64,000 nucleotides of DNA, taken from NCBI GenBank assembly GCA_027257055.1, contig JAPVLO010000007.1, positions 7,874,001 to 7,938,000 on the forward strand, written 5' to 3'. Numbering within the stretch: the stretch's first letter is position 1; each line of letters starts with the position of its first letter. A program made the position numbers and the translations under genes. The stretch is from Cephalopachus bancanus (lineage: Eukaryota > Chordata > Mammalia > Primates > Tarsiidae). This document shows positions 49,601 to 58,900 of this stretch, one piece after another. Under the pieces are notes generated by a model that had not been told where the DNA came from, did no database searches, and saw only the letters and a program-made list of their open reading frames with translations.

Positions 49601-52600
49601 GGCAAGAGCTAATAATGGCTGCCTGACAAACTCCTACTTATCCTCCAAGACCCATGGCAAATATCATCTCCTCTGTGAGCTTGTCCTGACATGTGGCCTC
49701 TCCCTCCACTTGTAACTGGTTACATGTCAGTGTAGACACTGCTAGGATGGCCCAGACGTGATCCCCACCTTTGAGTATTGATGTTCTCATGGAGTGTCCT
49801 CCCCCTAAGTACAGGCGGGTCCTGATGTCTCATCTCTAACCAAAAGAACACTCCATAGAAGTAAGGCGACACCATTTCTGGGAGCTTCTGTCCTGCTTGT
49901 TCCCGCCTCCCTCTCTCACTCTGAGGCCTGGTACCTTGTTCCCAGGGGTGAGCTGTTCCTCCAGACAATAGCTCCTGAGGCCCCAAGACCCTCTGGCAGC
50001 CCGGGGCCAGCCTCCTGGAAGTGCATCGTGGCCCCAGGTCAGCCTCAGTATGCCAACAGCCTGGCTGCCGTGGGAAGGACCCTGAGCCTGCAAGGGTCCT
50101 GCCCACAGCACTGTGAGACACATGCGGGCCAGGCCAGTCCAATGGCACCTTGAGGCAGCCAAGTCTGTTATTTGTCCCTCCAGATCCTGGGCAGTGGGGG
50201 AGGGTGGGCCTAGGGTTACCAGGGATGGCCTTTCTAAGGAGGTGACATCTGAGCCGAGAGGTGCTAGATGGGATGGACCCACCAGAAGAACACCCTGGGG
50301 GACCATCTTCATGGTGAGAGAGCCATCCTACAGAGGCTCTGCCGTGGACGTGACCTTGTGTATTCGAGGAACAGAAAGGCCCTGTGGAGCTGACTTTGGG
50401 AGCGAGGGAGTGCAGCACGTGAGGAGGTTGGGGAGGCTGCAGGCAGGGAGGACTTAGATCTAGTGGCTTCCAGAATGCGAATCAGAATCTGGATCGCTGC
50501 CCTCTTCTTCCCAAGGGAGGCCGCTTCCCCGGCTCTGGCCTCTTGCTCGGACACAGGCTGATTCCCCTCAGGTCACAGCAGGGTCAAGGTCAGACCTTGC
50601 ACCATGGCCACTGCCCTGTGCTTCCCAGGGCACCCAGTCACTCCCCAAGGCTGAAACCCGCAGGATGCAGCCCCCACCCACCTCCAAATCCTCGGGTCTT
50701 CAGCTCCTCGTCGCGGATGATGGTCGGCACGATCCCCAGTTCTTTCCCAACTCTGCTAATCTCCTGGACGCATTTGTGGAAAAAACGACAACACAGAACA
50801 CGTGAGGACGCTTCAGTCAAGGAGAAGCTGAGGCTGGGGCGGGCCAGTCCTGGAAGCCAGAGGCTTCGACGCTCAGCCTCAGGCCTGATTAAACCCAGGA
50901 GGGAGGCCCGCCCTCCGCCCGCTCCAACTTCCTGCAGCATGTGGCTGCCGTCCTGCTGAGGCCCTTCCAACAGAGGGCACGTCCTCCCCACGCCCTTTCC
51001 TGGGCCTCCTGGAGCTGGGGGGATAGCAGGACTGCACCAGAGACAGCCCCCACGTTCCTGGGCCAGGCCAGAGAGTATGGACGGCCCCAGGTGTCTTCTA
51101 GCCTTCCTGGGATCTAGGGCACCCACCCTGCCTGGTCCCCACCCTGGCGTGACGGGGCCACCAACCTCAAGGAAGGTATCGGTGTTCATCTCATTGCAGG
51201 GTGTGTCAACAATGCGGGCCGCCAGGCGCACACCTTCCGTGGCATTGGCTAAGCACTGGAAAGAAACCAAAGGCTGGGGGGGGGCCCTGGGACCAGGTGG
51301 GAGGGGTGTCTCCAATTTGTTCGTCCCCAGGGACCCAAAGGCATCAGAGGCACACACCCCTGGCAGAGGTTTCGGCTGCTGGGGAAGAGCAGAAGCTCTC
51401 TAGAGATGGAGGAAAGGTGCAGACATTGGTGTCTATCCCAGAGAGGGCTGGGGAGGCCATGAAGAAGATGTCGAGGCGATGGGCAGCTTGGGGAGGGGTG
51501 GGAAAAGGGATGGTTCCACATGGGGCAGGTGTGTGTCTAGCAGATGAGGACCCCAACAATGGTCAGGAAGGGGCCAACATCAGGGGCCTGTGGGTTATGG
51601 GGAAAAGAGAATCGAGAAAGGCAAAGCAATCACAATCATACGATGTTTTTTAAAAGCAAAAAGGGAACTGTTTCAAGATGGTAGAGATAGAGCCCTGTTC
51701 CTTCCTGCTAAGAAGAATCCAGCTGTGGGGCGTGGTTCCAGGCCCCGGAGAGGGGACAGCAGGAGTGAGGTGCGGACCAAGCCCCGGGTGGGAGAGCTCA
51801 GAGCTCTCCTGGGCAGAAGGGACAGCTGTCTCGGGGCACATGGGAAGGGGGAGCTCAGAGGCAGGAGGAAGGACCACTGGTAGGGCGGTGGAAGCCGGGG
51901 CTGGAAGTGGTGGACGCGGCCACAGCAGTGGCTTCTGGGAATGCTGCTGTGGGGAAGGGAGCCTGTGTCAGGCACATTCGAGGGCTCCGAGGCTGGAAAT
52001 CACTTCCAGCCTCACCTGCCTCAAAAGGATTAGTCCTAGGATCAAGTGAAATAACACATGTCAAAATGCTCCCTGTAGAGAAGGCAGTACAGGCTCGGAC
52101 AGAATTATTAGCATAAAAACGTGACCAAGTCTGGCACTGTTCATGTGCTCAACAAACACAAGCTGGACAAAACAGAAACCTGAAATCAAAGCCCGCCATG
52201 AGGTGGAGAGAGCCCAGGATTCCCAGGAACCAAAGTTGTCATCCCATCCTCCCAGGGAAGGGCAACGGAGCTCCCCATGCCTCCCTTTGGGCTGCCCACG
52301 CTCCCAGGGCCCAGGGCCATGGGGTGCACTTCCAGATACCCACTTGCAATGTGGACACTTCCACCGGCCCATTGTCTTGTCCCACCAGGAAGAACTCCAC
52401 CGTGACAGTCTTCTTTTCCGTGCGCCGTGCTGCACCTGAGCGGTGGGTGAACAGCGGGAAGGCCCGGGCCAGGGCACAGGCCGAGGCAAAGACGTCGGCC
52501 TGCTCACAGACCATCTGCAGTACAGGGAGAGAGGCAGGGCACAGCTGGGGACACAGGGGCGCCACCAGGAAGTGCCAGGAGCTGTGTTTTTAATACCTTC

Positions 52601-54115
52601 CAAACATCAGCTCCATGGTAGATGGCTTTTTTTTTTTTGAGTCAGGGTCTGTCTGTGTGTATTCCAGGGTGATCTTGGACTCCTGAGCTCATGCGATCCT
52701 TCTGCCTCAGCCTCCCAAAGTGCTGGGATGACAGGTGTGAGCCACTGTGCTCAGTTCAATGGTGGATGACATCTAGACAGATGTGCCCCTCAGCAGCTGT
52801 CACCCCATCCCTCAGGTACCTCCTGGGGAACCACAGAATGACTTGAAGCACAGTCTTGTAACATGAGCAAGAATACATTGGCCACCAGATGTCAACTGCT
52901 TGGCCAGACAGGAACACAAGGCACAGAGGGACGGACACCAGACTTGGCCTCAGGAAATCTAGGTCTGAGTCTCTGATTTGCCACAACTGACCTGGGGGGT
53001 AAATAACTGTGTCTCTTTGGACCTGCTTCCCTGCGAAGTGTGCGGTAGTCTGTGCAGGGCTGGGACTCCCTGAGACTGGGGCTCACAGCCGCCGGGACCG
53101 GGAGCACTGTGGCTCTGGGCACACGCGGGTCCAGCAGGCCACCTCTTCTCAGAAGCACTCACCAGAATGCACCGATGGGTTCCGGGTGGCAGACAGGTCC
53201 GCACAAGCCGGGTGATGAAGTGGGCGGCCGAGGGACTGTTGTGCCGGCTCACCCTGGAGGGCAGGCCCGCCACAGTGGCATAGTTCAGGTAGAGGGGGCA
53301 GCTGTCGGTGGGGTTGGGGTTGAGCGTGCTCAATGCCGCCTGCCACAGCTAGATCAGAAGGGAGACAAGAGACAGAGGCTTCAAACAGCCCGCCCAGGCC
53401 ACATGCTGCTGTCTCCACAGCCACGCCTGTGCTCCTGGAAGGGAGCCTGTAGCTTCCCCGCACCCGCGCCCATCGTGGAGAGGTGTCGCTCTGCCAGAGC
53501 TAAGTGTGTCCCTGCTGGCACACTTCCACCCTAGTGGGATCAGGCGTCAGGACTGAAAGGCCAGGTTGGGGGCCGCTTTGCTTCCAAAACACTTGGACAC
53601 CCCTCGGCCGCCCCGCTGGAGGGGGCGGGGGCCAGATGTCCCAACGGACAGGCCGGGAGAAACTGCCACAGGAGCTTCTGGAAGGAAGGCAGGGCCCGAG
53701 GCAAGCGCAGGCCTTGAGAGCGGCGCTCGTCTGGGAGCCGCGTCGCCCCCGGCCCGCAGGTGAAGCGTGGGGCCGGGCCGCAGAGCAGGGGCCAGGCCTC
53801 CGCAGGCCGGGCGGGCCTGGGGCAACTCCCTGCTGGGCCGGCGGCGGCGGCAGAGGAGGCCCGGCGCGGCGGCGGGGGTGCGGCGGCGAGGCGGGGCCTG
53901 CGCGGGCCGCCGGGCCTGGGCCGCCCCCGCGCCGGGCCGGGCCGGGGCTCCCGCGGCCCGCTCACCTCCTCGGTGACCCGGGGCTGCAGCTTCCCGCGGA
54001 CGTGGCTCCAGGGCACGCGGTGCAGGTGGTGCAACTGCCCAAGCAGCAGCAGGGGCCGGCTCTGCGGGTCGGCGTCCCCCGCGCTCGCCTGGAACTGCAG
54101 CCCCACGTTCGCCAT
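34486..54115 (-). CDS. NPEPL1: Probable aminopeptidase NPEPL1 (whole locus, 12 coding exons)
   Basis: Metallo-exopeptidase of the leucyl aminopeptidase family (M17), predicted to remove N-terminal residues with two divalent metals; its physiological substrate is poorly known. Joining the twelve exons below gives 522 residues from [14 protein letters not shown] to SKRRRLV, against 523 for human NPEPL1 as I recall it. Family motifs are present: [11 protein letters not shown] (Lys260, Asp265), catalytic Lys272, Asp283 in MKRDCGG, and NTDAEGRL (Asp342, Glu344, catalytic Arg346). There is no signal peptide or membrane segment. The C-terminus is basic (KRRR). All introns have GT-AG ends and phases agree. 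The start is the human start, inside a CpG island. The PIEZO relic converges on its 3' end. I see no lesion; the gene looks functional. Confidence 0.98.
35053..35163 (-). CDS. NPEPL1: NPEPL1 coding exon 11 (residues 435-471)
   Basis: 37 codons, [20 protein letters not shown] then [12 protein letters not shown]. The last codon is ACT (Thr) where human has Ala. Acceptor cctccccag, donor ACT|GTGAGT. Confidence 0.97.
35640..35816 (-). CDS. NPEPL1: NPEPL1 coding exon 10 (residues 376-434)
   Basis: 59 codons from [20 protein letters not shown] through [20 protein letters not shown] to VADMKNSVA. Acceptor cctgttccag, donor GCG|GTAGGT. Core of the catalytic domain. Confidence 0.97.
36157..36280 (-). 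CDS. NPEPL1: NPEPL1 coding exon 9 (residues 334-375), NTDAEGRL motif
   Basis: [20 protein letters not shown], then [27 protein letters not shown] is the M17 signature; Asp342 and Glu344 bind metal and Arg346 is catalytic by homology. Acceptor gcaccccag, donor CAG|GTGAGT. Confidence 0.98.
37001..37101 (-). CDS. NPEPL1: NPEPL1 coding exon 8 (residues 301-334)
   Basis: [20 protein letters not shown] then [13 protein letters not shown] plus two bases of Lys334, finished by exon 9. Contains the family ENxxxxxAxRPxD motif. Donor is the less usual AA|GTATGG. Confidence 0.96.
37102..41707 (-). other. NPEPL1 intron 7
   Basis: 4.6 kb intron with an old L1-like stretch (38960-39790), one Alu (40932) and otherwise unrecognised sequence. 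No additional exon seen. Confidence 0.7.
40932..41236 (+). mobile_element. Alu-type SINE, young-looking
   Basis: Forward Alu with little divergence from the local consensus, flanked by gtgggcttgag on both sides. In NPEPL1 intron 7, opposite to the gene. Confidence 0.95.
41708..41785 (-). CDS. NPEPL1: NPEPL1 coding exon 7 (residues 275-300)
   Basis: 26 codons, [20 protein letters not shown] then RAAIKQ. Asp283 aligns with the metal-binding Asp of the family MxxDMGGA motif. Acceptor gccgcag, donor CAG|GTGAGT. It lies 7.2 kb from exon 6, across the longest intron. Confidence 0.97.
43907..44208 (+). mobile_element. Alu-type SINE, old
   Basis: Forward, diverged Alu (tatggctcacatctgtaatc ... caaaaaaccaaaacccc) just before the hAT relic, NPEPL1 intron 6. 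Confidence 0.88.
44360..45170 (+). mobile_element. hAT transposase-derived relic (C-terminal dimerisation region)
   Basis: One frame near 44835-44990 reads [20 protein letters not shown] then [10 protein letters not shown] and KKHITADSM before stops. This follows the hAT C-terminal pattern FWxSIKxxYPxLSEKAIKIL...P...N seen in ZBED/GTF2IRD2-like domesticated relatives. Upstream DNA with acatttgaactttcaagc and ttttccaaaggaccaacgc belongs to the same old element. Sits in NPEPL1 intron 6 on the opposite strand; broken, not a gene. Subfamily not determined. Confidence 0.65.
46073..46368 (+). mobile_element. Alu-type SINE
   Basis: Forward Alu (agccaggcacggtggttcac) with an aaaccacaaaaaacaaaaaa tail, NPEPL1 intron 6. 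Confidence 0.9.
47299..47584 (-). mobile_element. Alu-type SINE
   Basis: Reverse Alu (ggaatctcactccttcgccc ... ctgagccaccgagcctagcc), same orientation as NPEPL1, intron 6. Confidence 0.92.
48952..49094 (-). CDS. NPEPL1: NPEPL1 coding exon 6 (residues 227-274), metal-binding loop
   Basis: Reads [20 protein letters not shown] then [20 protein letters not shown]. Lys260 and Asp265 match M17 metal ligands and Lys272 matches the catalytic lysine of leucyl aminopeptidase. Acceptor cttccacag, donor AAG|GTGAGA. Confidence 0.97.
50682..50763 (-). CDS. NPEPL1: NPEPL1 coding exon 5 (residues 200-227)
   Basis: 27 codons plus one base: [20 protein letters not shown] then LKTRGFG. The last G joins GC of exon 6 to give Gly227. 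Donor GAG|GTGGGT. Confidence 0.96.
51166..51255 (-). CDS. NPEPL1: NPEPL1 coding exon 4 (residues 170-199)
   Basis: 30 codons, [14 protein letters not shown] to [11 protein letters not shown], the segment leading into the catalytic domain (family NxPxN-like DTPCNEMN). Acceptor tttctttccag, donor GAG|GTTGGT. Confidence 0.96.
52344..52514 (-). CDS. NPEPL1: NPEPL1 coding exon 3 (residues 113-169)
   Basis: 57 codons, [20 protein letters not shown] to [17 protein letters not shown]. Acceptor tgtactgcag, donor CAA|GTGGGT. N-terminal domain, strongly conserved. Confidence 0.96.
52628..52756 (-). mobile_element. Shortened Alu
   Basis: Reverse Alu with most of one arm deleted (gtcagggtctgtctgtgtgt then tgatcttggactcctgagct to gtgagccactgtgctcagtt), NPEPL1 intron 2. 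Confidence 0.8.
53163..53348 (-). CDS. NPEPL1: NPEPL1 coding exon 2 (residues 51-112)
   Basis: 62 whole codons from [15 protein letters not shown] to [11 protein letters not shown], in the N-terminal domain. Acceptor gatctag, donor CTG|GTGAGT. It reads CIL before the exon 3 Met where human has CIV. Confidence 0.96.
53966..54115 (-). CDS. NPEPL1: NPEPL1 coding exon 1 (residues 1-50)
   Basis: Reads [20 protein letters not shown] through [15 protein letters not shown] to VTEE, then a GAG|GTGAGC donor. The ATG at 54113-54115 is the conserved human start. GC-rich and inside the CpG island. Confidence 0.97.
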
Positions 54116-54123
54116 CTTCCGCC
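54109..54123 (-). promoter_or_regulatory. ETS/YY1-like motif overlapping the NPEPL1 start codon
   Basis: The minus strand reads GGCGGAAGATGGCGA. CGGAAG fits an ETS core and AAGATGGCG fits the YY1 core, with its ATG being the start codon. Such YY1 sites mark many housekeeping promoters just downstream of transcription start. Binding is inferred. Confidence 0.5.
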
Positions 54124-54432
54124 GCCCGCGCCCCCGGCCCGGCCCGGCCCGGCCCTGCCCCGCTCCACTCGCCCCGCTCCGGCCCGGGCTCGGCGCCGCC
54201 CCGGCCCTGCCAGGCCGCCCCGGGCCCCGCCTCCCCCGCCGCTCCGGGCCGCGCGTGAGACGTGCAGGGCCCGCCCGGGGCGCGAGGGGGCGCCGGCCCG
54301 GCCGGGTGGGACAGCCGGGCGGGCCCCACCGAGTAGGCCCCGCCGAGCCGGGCCGGGCGGCCTCCGGCGCCCCCGCCCCGGGCTGAGCAGGCGGCGGACC
54401 CGCCCCAGGCCCCGGCGCGGCCTGCCCTTCGC

Positions 54433-55535
54433 TCTCCAGACGCGGCTTCCGGGAAGGGCCCCACTCCCAGCGGGGCCTGGGCGCCCTGGCCCAGCCCAGG
54501 CCCTGGCGAAGCCGCTCCTGTCAGACCAGACCCTAGGCTGCCCAAGCGGGCCCTGGGAGGGCCCTGGGCCGCCGCTGGGGCCCCCACGGGAACCCTCCGG
54601 GCACGCCGCCCCCCTGCACCCCACTTCTGACCACCCTCATCTGCCAGGCTGGATTGGTTAGGTGATTCTTGGATTAGGGCCAGGTCCTGAGTGCCACCAA
54701 GGCCCTGCCGCCCTGTCCTCCACATGGCCAGACATGGCTTCCAGGAAGGGCCCCACTCCCAACTCGCCTGGGCACCCTGGGCCCAACCTCAGGCCCTCTA
54801 GGCTGGCCTCAAGCGGGCCCCCAGAGGGCCCTGCACAGCGGGAATCCCCAGGGCAGGGCCACCTCCACTGCACCACACTCCTGTCCCCCCATCCGCCAGG
54901 CTGGATTGGTTAGGTGATTCTTGGACTGGGGACAGGTGCTGAGTGCCACCAAGGCCCTGCCCTCCACGATAGCCAGATGCGCTTCCGGAAGGGCCCCACT
55001 CCCAGTGGGGCCTGTGTACCCTGGATCCAGCCCAGGCCCTCCCAAAGCCGCTCCTGCCCGACCAGACTCTAGTCCGGCCCAAACAGCCCCTGAAAGGGCA
55101 CTGGGCCGCCGCTGGGGCCCCCATAGGAACTCTGTGGGGCACGACCACCTCCACTGCACCACATTCCTGACTCCCATCCACCAGGCTGGATTGGTTAGGT
55201 GATCCTTGGATTGGGGCCAGGTCCTGAGTGCCACCAAGGCCCTGTTGCCCTGCCCATCACTTGGCCAGACATGGCTTCCAGAAAGGGCCCCACTCCCAAC
55301 TTGCCTGGGCACCCTGGGTACAACCTCAGGCCCTCTGGGCAGGCTCTAAGCAGGCCCCCAGAGGTTCCTGAGCAGCTGCAGGGTACCCCACAGGCAGGGC
55401 TGCCACTACTGCTCCCCACACCTGGCCCCTACCTGTCAGGCTGGTTTGGCTGGGCGATTCTTGGATCCAGGCTGACTCCTGAGTGCTACTAGAGCCTCGC
55501 TGCTTGGCAAGGTGGGCACAACATACATCAACAGC
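54433..55535. repeat. Tandem array of ~250-285 bp units upstream of NPEPL1
   Basis: The block ggattggttaggtgattctt recurs at 54651, 54903 and 55188 and, degraded, at 55443 (spacings 252, 285, 255). Each is followed by gccaggtcctgagtgccacc, then cttcc-gaagggccccactccca and ccctgggcc-ccgctggggcccc versions. A related unit starts at about 54433 inside the CpG island. Unit 1 is CpG-rich; later units show TG/CA changes. Confidence 0.85.
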
Positions 55536-57547
55536 CACTTCCTCCCCACTGAATAATATAGGCTCCTTGACATTTACCAGACTCCCACTCTGCCAGGCCC
55601 TGTCCTGGGTGTGAGTGGGGTGACAGGAACATGGGTTTCCAATAGGACAGCCTATTACAAATCCAGGGACTCCCTTGTGTGTGGCTGAGGTGGGCCTTCC
55701 CAGCTCACCCCTCTGCAGAAATCTAGCAACAGTCTGAGCAAGCTGCCCCTACTGCCTCCCACCCCATCAGGGAGAGCAGGAGACAAGGGAAATGAGATCG
55801 GGGAGGAGGGGCTGACCACCGCCACTGCTTACTGGGAAGAAGAGGCCATCAGAGGGTGTGAGGGGCATATGACAGGGAAAGGGGGTTCATTGGATGGTGG
55901 ATGTACCATTGGCAAGGTTCCTGGCATCTGCTAAGCTCAGACCCCATTGAGGACACTCTTACCCAGGAGTCATTTAAAAATAAAGATCTGTGTCCCTGTA
56001 CCACCCGCATCCTGGTCCTTTGCGTACCATCCCCTCAGTCACTTCCAGCTAGTACTACATGCCATCCCTCTTATTTTGAGTTACTTCTTCATTGTCAACT
56101 TTCAAACAAAAAATAGCAAAGCCACTCAATCCCTAGGGTGGCAATGGAGACACGGACCTCCTGGCTCACTTCCCTGACTCGCTGACCTGCATCCTGCCCA
56201 CAAGCCACAACCTCACCTCCCCTGCCTACTTCCTCTGGGCCTCCTCCTCACCCCCATCTCTGGGCCATGGTCCCTGCCATGGGGCAGACCCTCAGAAACA
56301 CTACAGAGTTTAGAGTTTCAGCATCCTGAAGGCAGTTCTTTTCATCTTGTTTTGTTTTGTTTTTCCTCCAGAGCCTGGCATGGAGCAGGCACTCAAATAA
56401 TATCTGTTGGATGACTGAAAGGAATTCCTTTAAAACCCTTGGCTTTCTCAACATAAAGTCAACGCTAATTGGATCTTATTTTCTTCAAAAGATTTTACAG
56501 CAGCTGAATGTTTTCACACATTTGTAAAGGGTACTAAGAGCGTGTATGAAGATCTATCACTCTTTCTTCTGTTTGCAAATACATTGCAGAAAGACAGGGT
56601 GGGGGGGCGCTGAGACAGCTGGGGTTGGGGGGTCTTTCGAGAGGATAAGAGACAGAGGCTGTACCCTGATGGCTGAAATAGAACTTTCACAGGCGAAAGG
56701 GGTCAGGGGTCAGCATTCTACAAGGGAGAAGTCCCAGGAGAAAACATGGACACAGAGTGTGTCCAAGAAGCTCTGAAACCAGTTTGGCTAGAACAGAGGT
56801 TTCCTGTGGAGCAGGAGTGGGTGAGGGGTGAGCTGGGGAGTCTTTAGTTCACTCCACAGACTATTGCAAACTGAAGAGAGATCCAAGGAGCATTTCAGAA
56901 AGCCAGATCTAGCAGTTTTGTGTACAGGGAGTTGGAAGACGAGAGAAATTGCCAGTGAAGAGGTCATTTTGGAGATTTTTAACTTTTAGAATTCTTCCGT
57001 ATTTAAGAATAGACTGGACAACCCCGACAGCCCCGAGAAAGGATGAACAAGCTGATTCAATTCAACCAACATTTATTGAGCACTTATTACACACAAAGCA
57101 AGAGAAAATGCTAGATGCTTGTTGAAAGCAAATACTGGTGATCCTGGTCTTCAGCCACCCCTGAATCAAAGACATCCAAACTAAACAGAACACTAAGGAA
57201 TTATTCCACTTCAGATGCCTGCCAATTTCCTCAAGATGCAGCTTGTGACCGATACAAGTATATTCCAGAAAAGTACTTTCTCCTTTTCACTTTACAGACT
57301 TTAACATAAATAAGACAGCCAGCACTTTGTTTAGACAAATTCTTATGAAGGTATTAATCCACGGCTTAGTATATATTTCACTGTCAATGAAAAATTCACC
57401 TCTATTTAATTTTCTTTAGAAAATGAAAATTTAAAACAAATTACCAGATTTTTAATGCAACCCAAGAAGCAATTTATGCTTTTGATGACTTGAGACCCAT
57501 TCCACACTCAACTGGGTGTTCAGACTTGGCTTAAAAGTTGAAGAAGG

Positions 57548-57741
57548 TTCATGACAACTTGGTGAGACCACGTCTCTACAATTACTCAAAAAATTAGCCA
57601 GGAATGGTGGTGCTACAGGAAGGCTGAGGCAGAAGGATCACCTGAGCCCAGCAGGTCAAGGTTGCAGTGGCCATGAACAGTGTGCCACTGCACTCCGGCC
57701 TGGGTGACAGAGTGAGACTCTGGTTCAAAGAAAAAAAAAAG
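57548..57741 (+). mobile_element. 5'-truncated Alu
   Basis: Starts mid left arm (acaacttggtgagaccacgt), then a full right arm and A-rich tail. Confidence 0.85.
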
Positions 57742-58559
57742 TTGAAGAAAAGATTAAAAACGTCTCGAAGAAATGAGAATAAAGTTCCCAGGACTTATTA
57801 GCAAGTTTTTTGGTGCAGTTCACATTCCTGAAACTATACCATGGCAGATGGTTCTAGGTGTCTGAAATGTGCATTTATATGTTAATGTCATGTCAGAGTT
57901 CACCGGTTTAAAGTCTCCTAATGCCTGTTTATTCTCAGCTGATCTCCACAAGAGGTACTCAAAGTGGGTTACCATCAGCATCCAGACACTTCTGATTAAG
58001 CGAACTAAAAGTAATACACAGATAACATCTCTTAAAATCTGTATACATTTTTTGGCATCCCTGGTATATATTTATATGCACAGGCATACCTTGGAGATAT
58101 TGTGGTTTTGGTTATAGACCACCACAATACAGCAAGGTATGCCAGTGTGTGTGTGTATGCTTTCTTTTTTTTTTTTTTGGCATCCTCTGTATAAGTGTGT
58201 ATATATGTACAAATCTAGGTGAAGATTGTACAAGTGTTCATTATACTCGTTTATCATCTTTTCCACAAGCTAAGGAATTTTCCAGAAAAGTTCTAGAGGA
58301 ATGTGCTTTTCATGGCAATGAGTTCTTTCTTCCTTCAGGGAACAAATGAGCTCTTACTTGTGTAACATATACGCACGTATATACATATGTGTGCACTTTT
58401 TTTGTGTGTGTACCATTTACAGTAAGCTGCACACACGTACCCCTATCTCCATGTTATCTCTCTCAAGAACAAAGGTACCAGCCACATAATCACAGTGACA
58501 TCCTGATCATACCCATGGAAACCTGACACTGAAACAATGCTATTATCTAGTGTACAGTT

Positions 58560-58900
58560 TACACTGAAATTTTGTTAACAGTCCCCATGTCCTTCATGGC
58601 TTTTTCATTTTAAATCCAGAATCCAAATAAGGATCAGGCATTGCGTTTGGTTGTCAAGCTTCTCTGGTCGCCTTTAATCCAGAACAATCCCTGCCTTTGT
58701 CTTTCATGACATTGACATGTCCTGGGGAAGGTCTCACAGTCTGGATTCGACTGTTTCCTTGTGATTCGATTTGGGTTAAACGTTTTGGCAGAAATACACG
58801 CTGTGGCTCCCGCTGCCCCTCCACGGAGGGCACATCACCTCAGTGTCCCCCATCACTGGGCAGACGATGCTTTTCATGGTGAAAGTACATTTCCCCTCTT
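58560..58900 (+). mobile_element. Ancient L1M-type 3' fragment
   Basis: ctttaatccagaacaatccctgcctttgtctttcatgacattgacat and gggttaaacgttttggcagaaatac resemble old mammalian L1 3' UTRs. A similar but poorer stretch lies at 38960-39790. Confidence 0.5.

Larger units (their letters stand above)
53560..54560. promoter_or_regulatory. NPEPL1: CpG-island promoter of NPEPL1
   Basis: Dense, undepleted CpG and long runs of GGCC/CCGCCC around exon 1, unlike the CpG-poor flanks. No TATA box is seen upstream of the start on the minus strand, fitting a broad housekeeping-type promoter. Long open frames on both strands here follow from the GC content. Confidence 0.85.

Noticed and set aside
50638..51357. 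239-codon minus-strand open frame as one exon
   Set aside because: It is NPEPL1 exons 4 and 5 with the open intron between them; conserved splice sites separate them.
53504..54725. Overlapping 190-390-codon open frames on both strands around NPEPL1 exon 1
   Set aside because: They come from the stop-poor CpG island; only the first 50 codons of the NPEPL1 frame are supported.
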